A stretch of 64,000 nucleotides of DNA, from positions 62,001-126,000 of the forward strand of contig NZ_LIXJ01000005.1 of assembly GCF_001905795.1 (NCBI RefSeq), read 5' to 3'. Both the position numbers and the translations under genes were made by a program. Source of the stretch: Streptomyces sp. CB01580. GTDB taxonomy: Bacteria; Actinomycetota; Actinomycetes; Streptomycetales; Streptomycetaceae. Positions 8,073-16,532 of this stretch are shown one piece after another. The first letter of the stretch is position 1; every line of letters starts with the position of its first letter. The notes under the pieces were generated by a model. That model was not told the origin of the DNA and searched no databases. It worked only from the letters and a program-made list of their open reading frames with translations.

Positions 8073-9518
8073 TTATGGTCCGAGTCGGTTTCGTTCAGTA
8101 ATGCTTCCTGGTCTCCTCACGGTCTTGCCCACGTCGTAGTGGGTGGTGGGTTGCCGGTTCTTCGAGCCAAGCGGCCTTCCAGGGCCTGGAGCTGAAGGTT
8201 TGGGCGCACGTGCCGGGCAGAGCAAGTGCGGGCGGAGGTTCCTGAACCCCCGGCGGACTCGGGCCGGGGTGAGGCGGCCGGGCTCGGCCGGCTTCTCCCA
8301 CGGCCGTCTCAGGTCGGTGGCCGCCTGGCGGAGGAGGCGGAGTTGGGTGTGGGCAGCGATGACGATCCAGGTCCAGCGTTCACCAGCCTCGGGGGTGCGG
8401 AGTTTCGGCCGGGTCCAGCCGAGGGTCTGCTTCATCAGCCGGAAGGTGTGCTCCAGGTCGAAGCGTCTCAAGAATGCCTGCCAGCGCACGTCGATGTCCT
8501 CGCTGTTCAGGGCGGTGGCCGACGACCACAGCCAGACCGGCAGGGGATCTCCACCGCCGGGAAGGCGGTCGACCTGGAGGCGGATCAGCGTGCCCTCGAT
8601 GACGGGGAGTTCACCGGTGTGGTCGATCCAGGCGGAGCGGGTGGTCAGCCTCGGGTGGATGCGGTCCCAAGCCATCGCGCGGGCGGTGCCGTACCGGTCG
8701 GTGACCTGGACGGTGGCCGCGTCCGGCTCGCCCCAGGTCTCCGGCTTGGCGAAGCGGAACTCCTTGCCGTGCTTCGGCGGGCGCCCGCCCTGCGGCGGGG
8801 AGATCCAGGGCACCGGGACCGGCTTGCGCATCACCCGGTCCGTGCGCATCCGTCCGAGGACCTCGACCGGCAGGCCGTCGAGGAGGTGGGCCATGCGCGG
8901 GGCGTCGTAGCCGGCGTCGAAGACGACCAGGATGTCGTGGTCGCCGACGTGCCAGCGGCCCATCTCGATCAAGTCGGTGACCACCCGGCGGACCTGGACG
9001 GCGGTGATCTCGGCTACGTCGTCGGCGGGTCCGAGACGCACGGCGTCCAGGAGTTGGCACCAGGACGTCCGGCCCGATTCGAGAGCGGCGACGAACGAGT
9101 ACGGCCAGCCGGGTATGAACTGGTCCGAGGCCCGTCCGCTGCGGCCGTAGACGTGGCAGAACAAACGCTCCGCGCTGGTCGGGGCGTCGGGACGGAGCCA
9201 GTTGCTGACGTCGACCGCTAGGACCAGGCGCCCGTCGGCGGCCTGCGGCATAGGCAGGCCCGCCAGCACCTGCCGCAGCCGGGGCACATCCACACTCCCG
9301 CGGTTCAGGGCGTCGTACAGAGCACCGTGCCCGCGCCGGTGCTCAGCCACCAGCGTCAGGTCCACCGGCGTCCTCACCGGCCCGTCCGCACACAGCAACG
9401 CGTCGGCGAGCTCGAACAGCTCGTCCCCCCGCGCGGTCAGGCAGTCGAATAAGTCCTCCCGGAAGCGTGACGCTTTCGCGAACGCCTCCCCGGGACTGGC
9501 ATCAGGCAGCAGACTCAC
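8073..9518 (-). CDS. DDE transposase (IS701/IS4-like group), apparently complete
   Basis: A 481-residue transposase with DDE features spaced as expected: LVLAVDVSNWLRPD (first Asp), DILVVFDAGYDAPRM (second Asp) and FDLEHTFRLMKQTLGW (Glu), with RRRFDLEH-type surroundings; the C-terminal 60 residues are Arg/Pro-rich. GTG start at 9518. The frame is uninterrupted, so this is the best candidate for a functional transposase in the decayed 5.6-14.4 kb region. I could not define terminal inverted repeats or a target duplication with confidence. Confidence 0.85.
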   Translation of the reverse strand: MSLLPDASPGEAFAKASRFREDLFDCLTARGDELFELADALLCADGPVRTPVDLTLVAEHRRGHGALYDALNRGSVDVPRLRQVLAGLPMPQAADGRLVLAVDVSNWLRPDAPTSAERLFCHVYGRSGRASDQFIPGWPYSFVAALESGRTSWCQLLDAVRLGPADDVAEITAVQVRRVVTDLIEMGRWHVGDHDILVVFDAGYDAPRMAHLLDGLPVEVLGRMRTDRVMRKPVPVPWISPPQGGRPPKHGKEFRFAKPETWGEPDAATVQVTDRYGTARAMAWDRIHPRLTTRSAWIDHTGELPVIEGTLIRLQVDRLPGGGDPLPVWLWSSATALNSEDIDVRWQAFLRRFDLEHTFRLMKQTLGWTRPKLRTPEAGERWTWIVIAAHTQLRLLRQAATDLRRPWEKPAEPGRLTPARVRRGFRNLRPHLLCPARAPKPSAPGPGRPLGSKNRQPTTHYDVGKTVRRPGSITERNRLGP

Positions 9519-9526
9519 CTACACAG

Positions 9527-9576
9527 CCTTCGTCTTGATCGGTGCACCTTGGTCGGAGCACATGATCAGACGAAGG
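9527..9576. repeat. Inverted repeat upstream of the transposase start
   Basis: CCTTCGTCTTGATC (9527-9540) pairs with GATCAGACGAAGG (9564-9576) with a single bulged base across a 23-nt loop. It starts 8 nt upstream of the transposase GTG. Such a hairpin could occlude translation from outside transcripts or be a transposase binding site near the element end. Confidence 0.5.
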
Positions 9577-9712
9577 CCGCCTCAGCGTCCGGCGAATACC
9601 CAGGTCAGTGACCCAGTTCGAGGATCATTTCGACGAACAGGCCCACATCCCAGGCCGACACGCTGTCTTGTCTTCGCTGAGGTCTGGGAACGACGCCGTC
9701 GAGTGTGAGTGA

Positions 9713-10063
9713 TCAGTCTCCCTGAGACCAGGCGGCCCTCGGCAGCGACAGGTAGACACCGAAATCGACGAGCCCGGTTGCGGCGCGGATGTCCGCGTGC
9801 AGCGCATCCACGCGCTCTTGGCGGTTGGCTTCCCTGCTGGTGGACCACTTCGACTTGATCTCGATCACCACCGTCAGGCCGCTACGGTCCAGCGGGCTCA
9901 GCGGCCGGAAGCGGATCTCGACATCCCCGGGTTGCAGCTCGCCGTCGTACGGCTCCTCGGGGCACTCCACAGCCAGGGACACCAGGTGTGGCAGCACCGA
10001 GCCGAGTTCACGTAGCTGGGACTCAGGGACCGTGGGCGCATAGGTCACTTCGACAAGCGGCAT
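9713..10063 (-). CDS. Small tautomerase-like protein
   Basis: About 116 residues. The ATG at 10063 gives MPLVEVTYAP, with Pro directly after the initiator Met as in the tautomerase superfamily, where Pro1 is the catalytic base; an upstream GTG-type extension would bury it. The middle contains GDVEIRFRPLSP and LTVVIEIKSKW, two predicted strands, then an ERVDALHADIRA helix and a C-terminal VDFGVYLSLP strand. The resemblance to 4-OT/CHMI-type folds is by pattern only; a hypothetical protein of other function is possible. Confidence 0.6.
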   Translation of the reverse strand: MPLVEVTYAPTVPESQLRELGSVLPHLVSLAVECPEEPYDGELQPGDVEIRFRPLSPLDRSGLTVVIEIKSKWSTSREANRQERVDALHADIRAATGLVDFGVYLSLPRAAWSQGD

Positions 10064-10164
10064 CCTCGACACCCTAGACGGAGACCAGGCCAAACTGGCA
10101 GCCAGAGAAGACCCTGATCACTCTACAAAAGCCGAAAGGTTAAAGGACAAGCAAAGAGAGTGCG

Positions 10165-11061
10165 TCAAACGCCCTTCAGAACACGATCAAGTGCCGCCCG
10201 GCCCGCAGGTCCCCAGTTCGGCTTGCCGCCGGGAAGGCCCCGATCTCCGTTCTGCCCCATGAGCATCAGGAAGAGGCTCTTCATAGCGGCCAGCCCGCGG
10301 GCGCGCCGGATCGCCGCCTCGTCTGCATGCGCGTACATGTCGAAGAACCGTGATGCCGTGCCCGCGGGTAGCAGCACCCATGCGGCGGCGAGGTCCCACG
10401 CCGGATCGCCGGCGAACATGCAACCGAAGTCGACGATGCCCGAGAGCGTTCCGTCCGAGACGACGACGTTCGCGGGATGGAGGTCGCCGTGCACCCACAC
10501 CAGCGGGCCCTCCCACGCGTGGGCCGCAACGGCATCGTCCCAGACGGCCCGGACGTCGGCAGCGATGTCGTCGGGGGCAACGGCCTGGAAGAAGTTCTCG
10601 AAGTCGTCCGTGCAGTTCCTGGGATGGGCACCGCGGTCCGTAGCGATCGGCGCCTCGGCCGGCGCCTCCACATGGAGCGCTTGGAGGAAGCCTGCCAGCG
10701 TGTCGGCCGCGTGGGCGCCGCGGCTGATCGAGCCGTGGTCCAGCGGCTCGCCGGGAACCCACGTCATCACGGTCCAGTGCTTGGGGAAGCGCTCGGACGG
10801 TTCGCCGAGCCGCACCGGGGTCGGCACCGGGAGCGGCAGGCGCGGGGCCAGCACGGGTAGCCACCGCCGCTCGTTGAGCTGGAGCTCCGGGGTGGGATCC
10901 ATACGCTGCATGCGCACGGCCAACTCGTCCCCGAGGCGCCACATTTGGTTGCCCCAGCCGCCCGCCACCTCGCGGATGGCCAGCCCTGCAAGGTCTGGAT
11001 GTTGCTCCTGCAGCAGGTCGCGGACCAGGTCTGCGGTGATCTCGATCTCGGTATCGGTCAT
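10165..11061 (-). CDS. Aminoglycoside-phosphotransferase-family kinase
   Basis: A 298-residue APH-fold phosphotransferase. It has an N-lobe with AVRMQRMD (ATP-anchoring region), the catalytic loop VHGDLHPANVVV (about residue 190) and the metal-binding GIVDFG followed by GDPAWDLA, which is the standard APH order. C-terminal helices include MKSLFLMLMGQNG. Substrates in this family range from antibiotics to sugars and choline; nothing nearby identifies it. It is intact, with ATG start, and no resistance claim can be made from sequence alone. Confidence 0.88.
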   Translation of the reverse strand: MTDTEIEITADLVRDLLQEQHPDLAGLAIREVAGGWGNQMWRLGDELAVRMQRMDPTPELQLNERRWLPVLAPRLPLPVPTPVRLGEPSERFPKHWTVMTWVPGEPLDHGSISRGAHAADTLAGFLQALHVEAPAEAPIATDRGAHPRNCTDDFENFFQAVAPDDIAADVRAVWDDAVAAHAWEGPLVWVHGDLHPANVVVSDGTLSGIVDFGCMFAGDPAWDLAAAWVLLPAGTASRFFDMYAHADEAAIRRARGLAAMKSLFLMLMGQNGDRGLPGGKPNWGPAGRAALDRVLKGV

Positions 11062-11136
11062 GCTAAGTCACAGTACCGAGGCGACAGGCGAAGCGGCTCT
11101 CGCTCTCCGGATCATCTCGCCGTGATTCCTCTGGCA

Positions 11137-11517
11137 TCACCGGTTCGGCTTCAGAGAACTGCAGCTCAGAGGCTTTGGGACGGACCGGCCCCAAAGTTCG
11201 GAGAAGCCTGCATCCGATGCCCGGTTCTCCAGATCGACCACCGTCAACCGCTTGAGCCAGGGATCGTCCTGGGCGGCGAAGCCGAGCACCTGGCCGCCGC
11301 CGTGGAACCAGAGCATCACCGGCAGCGGTCCCTGCGCGGTTGCGGGCCGCAGCAGGCGGACCGGCACTTCGGGGCCGACCGCCCGGCCGACGCGGTGCTC
11401 CTCCGTGGTGACCGACGGGTCGTCGGGCTCGCTTTCGGCGATCGACTCGGCCTGGGCGCGATACGCCGCGCGCGTCGCGGGGATGTCGGTGAGGTCGGAC
11501 CCGCCGTTGAACGTCAT
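11137..11517 (-). pseudogene. Alpha/beta hydrolase (HSL/lipase type), N-terminal fragment
   Basis: From the ATG at 11517 the frame encodes a helical N-terminus (DIPATRAAYRAQAES), a strand-rich region with VPVRLLRPAT, and PVMLWFHGGG, the HGG oxyanion motif of hormone-sensitive-lipase-like esterases. After DDPWLKRLTV similarity ends; the GDSAGG nucleophile and the rest (about two thirds) are gone. It abuts an alcohol dehydrogenase fragment at its start. Confidence 0.7.
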
Positions 11518-11539
11518 GGGGACGCCATCGAGCGCCCAG

Positions 11540-11662
11540 ACGGCCGCGCGTACGCAGGGACAGGACGGAGTTGCGGCAGGCGGCGGCGATCCCCACGGCA
11601 TCGACCGACACGTGGGCGCCGCCCCGGGTGAGGGTCTTCACCGCCTCCGTGGGCTCGTCCGT
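11540..11662 (-). pseudogene. Zinc-type alcohol dehydrogenase fragment
   Basis: About 41 codons read TDEPTEAVKTLTRGGAHVSV, then DAVGIAAACRNSVLSLRTRG. This matches the late nucleotide-binding domain of medium-chain dehydrogenases, where GGAHVSxDA..G and SLRRRGR are typical. Both flanks are other gene fragments (hydrolase below, IS5 transposase above), so only this internal piece survives. Confidence 0.6.
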
Positions 11663-11664
11663 CG

Positions 11665-12000
11665 ACTGCCCTGTCGGTCACGACTGCCCTGTCGGTCATG
11701 TCCAGCAGGCCCGCGGCACGCAGCTCGGCCGGCGGTACCTCGTGCAGCTGCGGCCAGACACCGGCCTCGGTCCGGTCCCGCAGCCGACGCCAGGCCGTCA
11801 CACCGCTGCACCGACCTGTTCGGCCGGAACTTCCCGCCGGCTCACGCTCTTGCACCGCACGTAAACGATGCCCCGCAACGCGGCCCGGTCATCCGCCGAC
11901 AACCATCCGGGATACCGAGGCCGCCGAGGCGGACGAGCAGGCAACAACAGGGCCACACGTTCCCACAGGTCGTCAGGCACGAGATCAGCAGACGCCCAAC
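11665..12000 (-). pseudogene. IS5-family transposase, N-terminal part with frameshift
   Basis: The first frame gives LVPDDLWERVALLLPARPPR, then DDRAALRGIVYV and REVPAEQVG; the match continues in another frame with GVTAWRRLRDRTEAGVWPQL and HEVPPAELRAAGLLD. This is the N-terminal half of a Streptomyces IS5-group transposase with a frameshift near 11825. It ends in an 18-nt near-perfect tandem duplication (two copies of TGACCGACAGGGCAGTCG apart from 2 nt) at the junction with the dehydrogenase fragment. Confidence 0.75.
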
Positions 12001-12269
12001 AGATCCTGCCGACACAACACCCAACTTCCGAGACCCACAACAAACTTCATTCTGAAACGATCAGTGAGTGCCCATATCGTGGGCAACGCGTGTGGCGCCA
12101 CATGTGATGGGACTCGGTTCGTGGGGTCGTGAGCCTTGCCCGGAGAACTCCTGTACCCGGCCGCAGTAGGGTCTGCACCACCCTGTTCCAGGGGGCTTGT
12201 CGGAGTGCCTGACTCCAGCACCGCATGATCGGCTGTCCGCACGGGATTCATGTGGCGGAAGGAGGACGA

Positions 12270-12947
12270 GTGAGAGTCCGGATCGGGTACTCGGCATGGA
12301 TCGTGGGCGTGGTGCAGTTCTTCGTCATCCACGGGATTGCCGAGTCTGCTTGGGCGAGACCATATAGCTGGGCTCGGAACAACATCAGCGACTTGGGCAA
12401 CGCTCACTGCGCTCTGCAGTCAGACCCTGAACCGCGGTATATCTGTTCCCCCGAGCACGGTCTGATGAATGTTTCGTTCGTCGTCCTGGGAGTGCTGCTC
12501 GTTGTTGGCGCCGCGCTGACCGGTGGTGTCCTTTGGCGCAGGAGCCGGGCGGCTGTTGTGGCCCGGCTTCTGGTCGCCAGTGCTGGCATGGGATTTGTGT
12601 TGGCTGGGCTGGCTCCTGCGGACGTCAACGAGAACCAGCATGTCCTGGGTGCCCTCTTCATCATGGCAGCGGGCAATATCGGTCTCGTCGTGGCGGGGTT
12701 CGGCCTGGGAGAACAAGTTCCAGCCCCCCTGCGGTCGGGCACCAGCCTGCTGGGAGTCACAGCGATCACGGCCTTCGGGCTGTTTCTCTCCCACCACTAC
12801 CTCGGTCTCGGGATGGGAGGTATGGAACGGGTCGCCGCTTTTCCTCTCCTGTTCTGGGCGCTGGCTGTCAGCGTTCGTGGCCTCACCCGTTGGGCAGGTC
12901 ATATGCGGGAGGCGGTGCCGGCAGAGCGTCTCAGCCGCGCTGGTTGA
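12270..12947 (+). CDS. DUF998-family membrane protein
   Basis: A 225-residue integral membrane protein with six hydrophobic segments; the first is followed by SWARNNISDLGN, the DUF998 signature, and two Cys residues in the outer loop (CALQSD..YICSP). GTG at 12270 is chosen because AAGGAGG lies 4 nt upstream; an earlier in-frame ATG at 12225 has none. DUF998 proteins are of unknown function, related to sterol/isoprenoid-associated membrane proteins. Intact gene between decayed IS regions. Confidence 0.85.
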   Translation: MRVRIGYSAWIVGVVQFFVIHGIAESAWARPYSWARNNISDLGNAHCALQSDPEPRYICSPEHGLMNVSFVVLGVLLVVGAALTGGVLWRRSRAAVVARLLVASAGMGFVLAGLAPADVNENQHVLGALFIMAAGNIGLVVAGFGLGEQVPAPLRSGTSLLGVTAITAFGLFLSHHYLGLGMGGMERVAAFPLLFWALAVSVRGLTRWAGHMREAVPAERLSRAG

Positions 12948-13093
12948 GAGCCATGGTCAAGTACCGGTGGGCCAATACTGCAATCACAGTTATGGGATGT
13001 GGCCTCGTCGTTTGTAGTGGCTGTAGCGGGTGCGGGTTCGGCTGAGTCGTCTCCACCATGACCAGTGCAGGTGGTGGGTAGGGGCGAGGTGTT

Positions 13094-13165
13094 GTGGGTG
13101 GAGGAGAAGTCCGAAGTTCGGTGTCGGACGACCTGTGGGAGCGGATCGAGTCCCTGCTGCCGACC
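13094..13165 (+). pseudogene. IS5-family transposase N-terminal scrap
   Basis: The frame reads VSDDLWERIESLLP, the standard opening of an IS5-group transposase, and then loses all similarity. It mirrors the LVPDDLWERVALLLP start on the other strand at about 11990. Confidence 0.6.
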
Positions 13166-13770
13166 AGGTTCGCGCGGGGCTGGGGCCGGGGTCACCAGCG
13201 GCGGCCACCTGCTCGGGCGGGACTCCGATGCCGTGGCCCAGTCCCTTCAGTCCCTGCGGGAGAACCTCGACGCCCCTCCCTGGAGACGGGCGGGATCGGC
13301 GCGGGCTTCACCTTGACGTGGGCGGCCTGGCGCACGGGGGCCGCCCAGGAGGGCCACGGCCCTCGTGGCGGATCCGGCGGGCGCGGTGACGGCCGCCCCT
13401 CGGCAGTGCGTGGTCCGCTGCGTCGCGGGCCTGGTGCTCGCGTGCGTCGGCTCCACCAGCCACTTCGCGCGGCCGTGGCCCAAGTCGGGGAGCTGAGGCT
13501 CCCGCGTCCAACTGAAGCGGTTGTCGGGGCCTCCGCACTTTCGGAGGGCTTACAGGCATCCCGATCGCCGGGGCGCCCACCCGGCCCGACGGCCCTGCCC
13601 CGGGCCGTGGCCCACAGTCCGCGGCGGGGATGGAGACACAACGGTGAACCCAACCCGACGTAACGTCGTGGGTACGGCCGTGGCTGCTCATTGCTGACCG
13701 TTTCAAAATGCGGGCGAGCGTTGGAGCATTGGTGCTTCGGCAGTTGCGTGGCCGTCGGGCGCGTCTGCGG
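13166..13770. other. Unassigned decayed sequence
   Basis: About 600 nt with several overlapping open frames on both strands, none showing a recognisable domain, RBS or codon bias that I trust. It sits between an IS5 scrap and a truncated MerR gene and is most likely further remnant DNA. Confidence 0.4.
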
Positions 13771-14028
13771 TCAGGGTGCTGCGTCGGTGGTGTCGAGCAG
13801 TACGCACTGATCGAAGTTCATGCAGCCGCACTCCAAACAGTCCGCGACTGCCTGCCGCAGGGCCTGGGTCTGGGCGATGTGCAGGTCGAGCTCGGGCAGC
13901 TTGCGCGTGGCCATGTCCCGCCACTGACGGGTGGCGGATGGTATGGCGTCGTCGGCCAGCAGCTGCGTGATCTCGGCAAGGGTGAACCCGGCCCGCTGCG
14001 CCATCCTGTCCTTCGCCATCACGGACAC
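13771..14028 (-). pseudogene. MerR-family regulator, C-terminal half only
   Basis: The frame encodes AQRAGFTLAEITQLLADD, then WRDMATRKLPELDAH-like helices and ADCLECGCMNFDQC, typical of the dimerisation helix and Cys-rich tail of MerR-family metal/oxidant sensors. The N-terminal winged helix-turn-helix is missing: at about 14020 the sequence switches into a fragment of a transporter on the other strand. Not functional as a DNA-binding protein. Confidence 0.75.
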
Positions 14029-14350
14029 CGCCCTTCCTTCCTTGACCGGCTTCGCTTTCGCCGGACTCGTCTATGGCCCCTACTCCGCACTCTCCCTCAC
14101 CCTGATCCAGCACCATGCACGCGCCGAATCGCTCACCACGGTCCTGGCTGCGCGCAGCGCCGTACTCCTGACGGCTTCCCCCCTCGGAGCGGGGCTCGGC
14201 GGTTTTCTCCTCGACCGGGCCAGTGCCCCCGCCGTCCTCATCGGCTGCGGTGCACTGATGATCGTCATCGTCCCCACCGGCACCGTGGTGCTGAAGCTCG
14301 CTGCAGGTCACCGACGAAACCGTCGGCCCTCACACGCCCCGACCGGGTGA
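14020..14350 (+). pseudogene. MFS transporter, C-terminal fragment
   Basis: About 110 codons encode the last three to four transmembrane segments of a major-facilitator transporter: FAFAGLVYGPYSALSLTLIQ, the ARAESLTTVLAARSAV loop, LLTASPLGAGLGGFLL and a final hydrophobic helix. The first two thirds are absent, cut at the MerR junction. Followed by about 270 nt (14351-14618) without a recognisable gene. Confidence 0.75.
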
Positions 14351-14618
14351 GAAGGACCCACCGCTCGAGATCGGGCTGGCGCCAGGACGCGATCGATCCC
14401 GGGTGGTGCGCGGCCCGGGACACGAAGTGGCATTTTGCCCACGCGGACCCGCCGGTCCGCGCCCGGTGGCGTTCCTGCGCGGGCAGCAGGTGGCGGCCGT
14501 CGCGACGACCGACGACCGGTGCACCGCTGTGGCGCGGCTGCGCGCGACCGGGAGTCGGGCGGGGTCGTGCAGCCGATGGACAGCGCGACTCAGGTGTCGC
14601 CCCCGCGCGACGGGCCGC

Positions 14619-15509
14619 TCAGCCGTCGGCTCCGGAAAGGCTCTCCGAGACCGCTTCGGCGAACGACGCGATCGCTTCGTTGTCCCGGCTCGGCACCCAT
14701 ACCACCGAGGTCAGCCACGCAAGTGGCGCCCCCTCCAGTGGACGCCACACCAGACCGTCGATGAGCGGGGTGACCGGGGCCTCGTTGAGATGGACGCCAC
14801 GACCCGCGAGTACCAGCCCGTGCACGAAGTGGGGGTTGCGCGCGTGTCTGATCGATCCGGGCAGGAATCCCTCGTCCCGGCAGATGGTGAGCATGTGGTC
14901 GTAGAGGCGCGGCGCCATCGCACGCGGGAAGATCACCAGTGGCGTCCCGTCGAGGTCCCTCAGCCGGACCCCACCGCCGCCCGCTGCCGCGGCATGGTCC
15001 GACCGCAGCACGACGCCCAGTTCCCGCCGCACCACAGGACCCGACTCCAGGCCCACCGTGTCCGACGGGTGCCGGACCACCCCCGCGTCCAGTTCGCCCT
15101 CGCGCAGCCGGGCCAACTGCTCGTCCGTGGTGAGCTCATGGAGATCGAGTAGCACATCGGCCACCCGGTCGGCAAAGCCGACGGTGAGATTCCGCAGCAC
15201 CGTCGGGCCGGTGTCCGGCGGTACGCCGACCCGCAGCACGCCTGCCTCGCCGGGCCGGATCCTGCGCATCGCCTCGCGCGCGGTGTCCACCCCGGCGAGT
15301 ACCGGCCGCACATGCTCGAGGAGCAGTGCCCCGGCCTCGGTCAGCTGGACGCGGTGCCGCGTCCGGTCGAAGAGCCGTACCCCGAGTTCGCGCTCCAGGT
15401 CGCGGATGCGCTGCGACAGAGGCGGCTGGGCCATGTGCAGGCGTTCCGCCGCACGGCCGAAATGCAGTTCCTCGGCAAGGACGGCGAAGTAGCGCAGGTG
15501 GCGGAGCTC
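14619..15509 (-). CDS. LysR-family transcriptional regulator
   Basis: A 296-residue LysR protein: winged HTH at the N-terminus (MELRHLRYFAVLAEELHF, then RAAERLHMAQPPLSQRIRDL) and a C-terminal periplasmic-binding-like effector domain. I start at the ATG at 15509, which gives the canonical MELRHLRYF; the upstream extension to 15539 adds unrelated residues. It is divergent from the enoyl-CoA hydratase operon across a 184-nt gap that has a T-N11-A palindrome, so it most likely controls that operon in response to its substrate. Confidence 0.92.
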   Translation of the reverse strand, partial: ELRHLRYFAVLAEELHFGRAAERLHMAQPPLSQRIRDLERELGVRLFDRTRHRVQLTEAGALLLEHVRPVLAGVDTAREAMRRIRPGEAGVLRVGVPPDTGPTVLRNLTVGFADRVADVLLDLHELTTDEQLARLREGELDAGVVRHPSDTVGLESGPVVRRELGVVLRSDHAAAAGGGGVRLRDLDGTPLVIFPRAMAPRLYDHMLTICRDEGFLPGSIRHARNPHFVHGLVLAGRGVHLNEAPVTPLIDGLVWRPLEGAPLAWLTSVVWVPSRDNEAIASFAEAVSESLSGADG

Positions 15510-15521
15510 CATGAGCGGACC

Positions 15522-15566
15522 ATATCGCTCCGATATCACGGCCAGTCCCGATTGGTGTTGGCCAGT
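15522..15566. promoter_or_regulatory. Candidate LysR binding sites
   Basis: ATATCGCTCCGATAT (15522-15536) is a perfect palindrome with a 3-nt centre and fits the LysR T-N11-A box; it lies 13 nt before the LysR start. Two GGCCAGT direct repeats at 15540-15546 and 15560-15566 are spaced 20 nt, two helix turns. The arrangement suits a recognition site plus activation sites in a divergent promoter. Confidence 0.5.
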
Positions 15567-15693
15567 TCACATCCCCGCCTGTTTGCATGACTGCTCACGG
15601 GACGCCCGCTCACGGACATCCGCCCGTAACTCCGCTTCCCTTCGGCTCCATCACCTCCTTTCCCCCTGCCCATCCCGAGAAAGGCATGCCCTC

Positions 15694-16491
15694 ATGACCG
15701 AGAAGAGCACCGTCGTCGTCACCCGGCACCCGGTGACGGCCACGACCGCCGATGTCTACGTCGCCGAGGTCACCCTCAACCGCCCCGACAAGCTCAACGC
15801 CTGGACCGGCGAAATGCGGAGCCAACTGGTCACGGCACTCGACGCGCTGGGGGCGGACGAGCGGTGCCGCGCGGTCGTTCTCACCGGCGCCGGCCGCGCG
15901 TTCTGCGCCGGTCAGGACCTCGCCGAGACCGCGGCGATCGATCCCGACGACCACGCGGCCGCCGAGGCATGGATCGACGACTTCGGCCGGCTCTTCCGCG
16001 TCGTACGCAGCCTGGACAAGCCGGTCGTCGCCGCCGTCAACGGCGTCGCAGCGGGCTCGGGCTTCCAGTTCGCTCTGCTCGCCGACTTCCGCATCGGCCA
16101 CGCCGCGGTCCGGATGGGGCAGCCGGAAGTGCTGTCCGGCATCCCCAGCATCACCGGCATCTGGGCGATGCGGGGCATCCTCGGCCGGGCGAAGACCGCC
16201 GAGTTCGCGCTCGGTGGCCGCCTCGTCGACGGCACCGAGGCCGAGCGGCTCGGTCTCCTCACACGTCTCGTCGCACAGGAGCAGGTCAAGGCGGAAGCGC
16301 TGGCCGAGGCAACCCGCCTGGCCGAACTCCCTCCCGGCGCGGTCGCGCTCACGAAGGGGCGGCTGCGCGAACTGGACGACGCGGACCTCGACGACGCGAT
16401 CGAGACGGCCAAGAAGGTGCACACCGCCGCGTATGCCACGGGTGAGCCCCAGCGCGAGATGGCCCGCTTCCTGGCCGGCCGCCGCCGCTGA
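15694..16491 (+). CDS. Enoyl-CoA hydratase/isomerase family protein
   Basis: A 265-residue crotonase-fold enzyme. VTLNRPDKLNAW at the N-terminus, the oxyanion-hole segments AFCAGQDLAE (about 75) and VNGVAAGSGFQFALLADFRI (about 115), and a GQPEVLSGIPS loop where crotonase catalytic residues normally sit. The ATG at 15694 has a purine-rich RBS (GAGAAAGG). It heads an operon with an acyl-CoA synthetase 41 nt downstream and an MHS transporter, so it likely hydrates, isomerises or hydrolyses the CoA ester made by the next gene product. Confidence 0.9.
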   Translation: MTEKSTVVVTRHPVTATTADVYVAEVTLNRPDKLNAWTGEMRSQLVTALDALGADERCRAVVLTGAGRAFCAGQDLAETAAIDPDDHAAAEAWIDDFGRLFRVVRSLDKPVVAAVNGVAAGSGFQFALLADFRIGHAAVRMGQPEVLSGIPSITGIWAMRGILGRAKTAEFALGGRLVDGTEAERLGLLTRLVAQEQVKAEALAEATRLAELPPGAVALTKGRLRELDDADLDDAIETAKKVHTAAYATGEPQREMARFLAGRRR

Positions 16492-16532
16492 GTCCGCCGC
16501 ATCCCCCCTCGTCCTCAGGAGAGGAACCCTCA

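Noticed and set aside
10165..11061. Antibiotic resistance gene
   Set aside because: The protein has the phosphotransferase fold, but that family includes many non-resistance kinases and no sequence feature here points to an antibiotic substrate.
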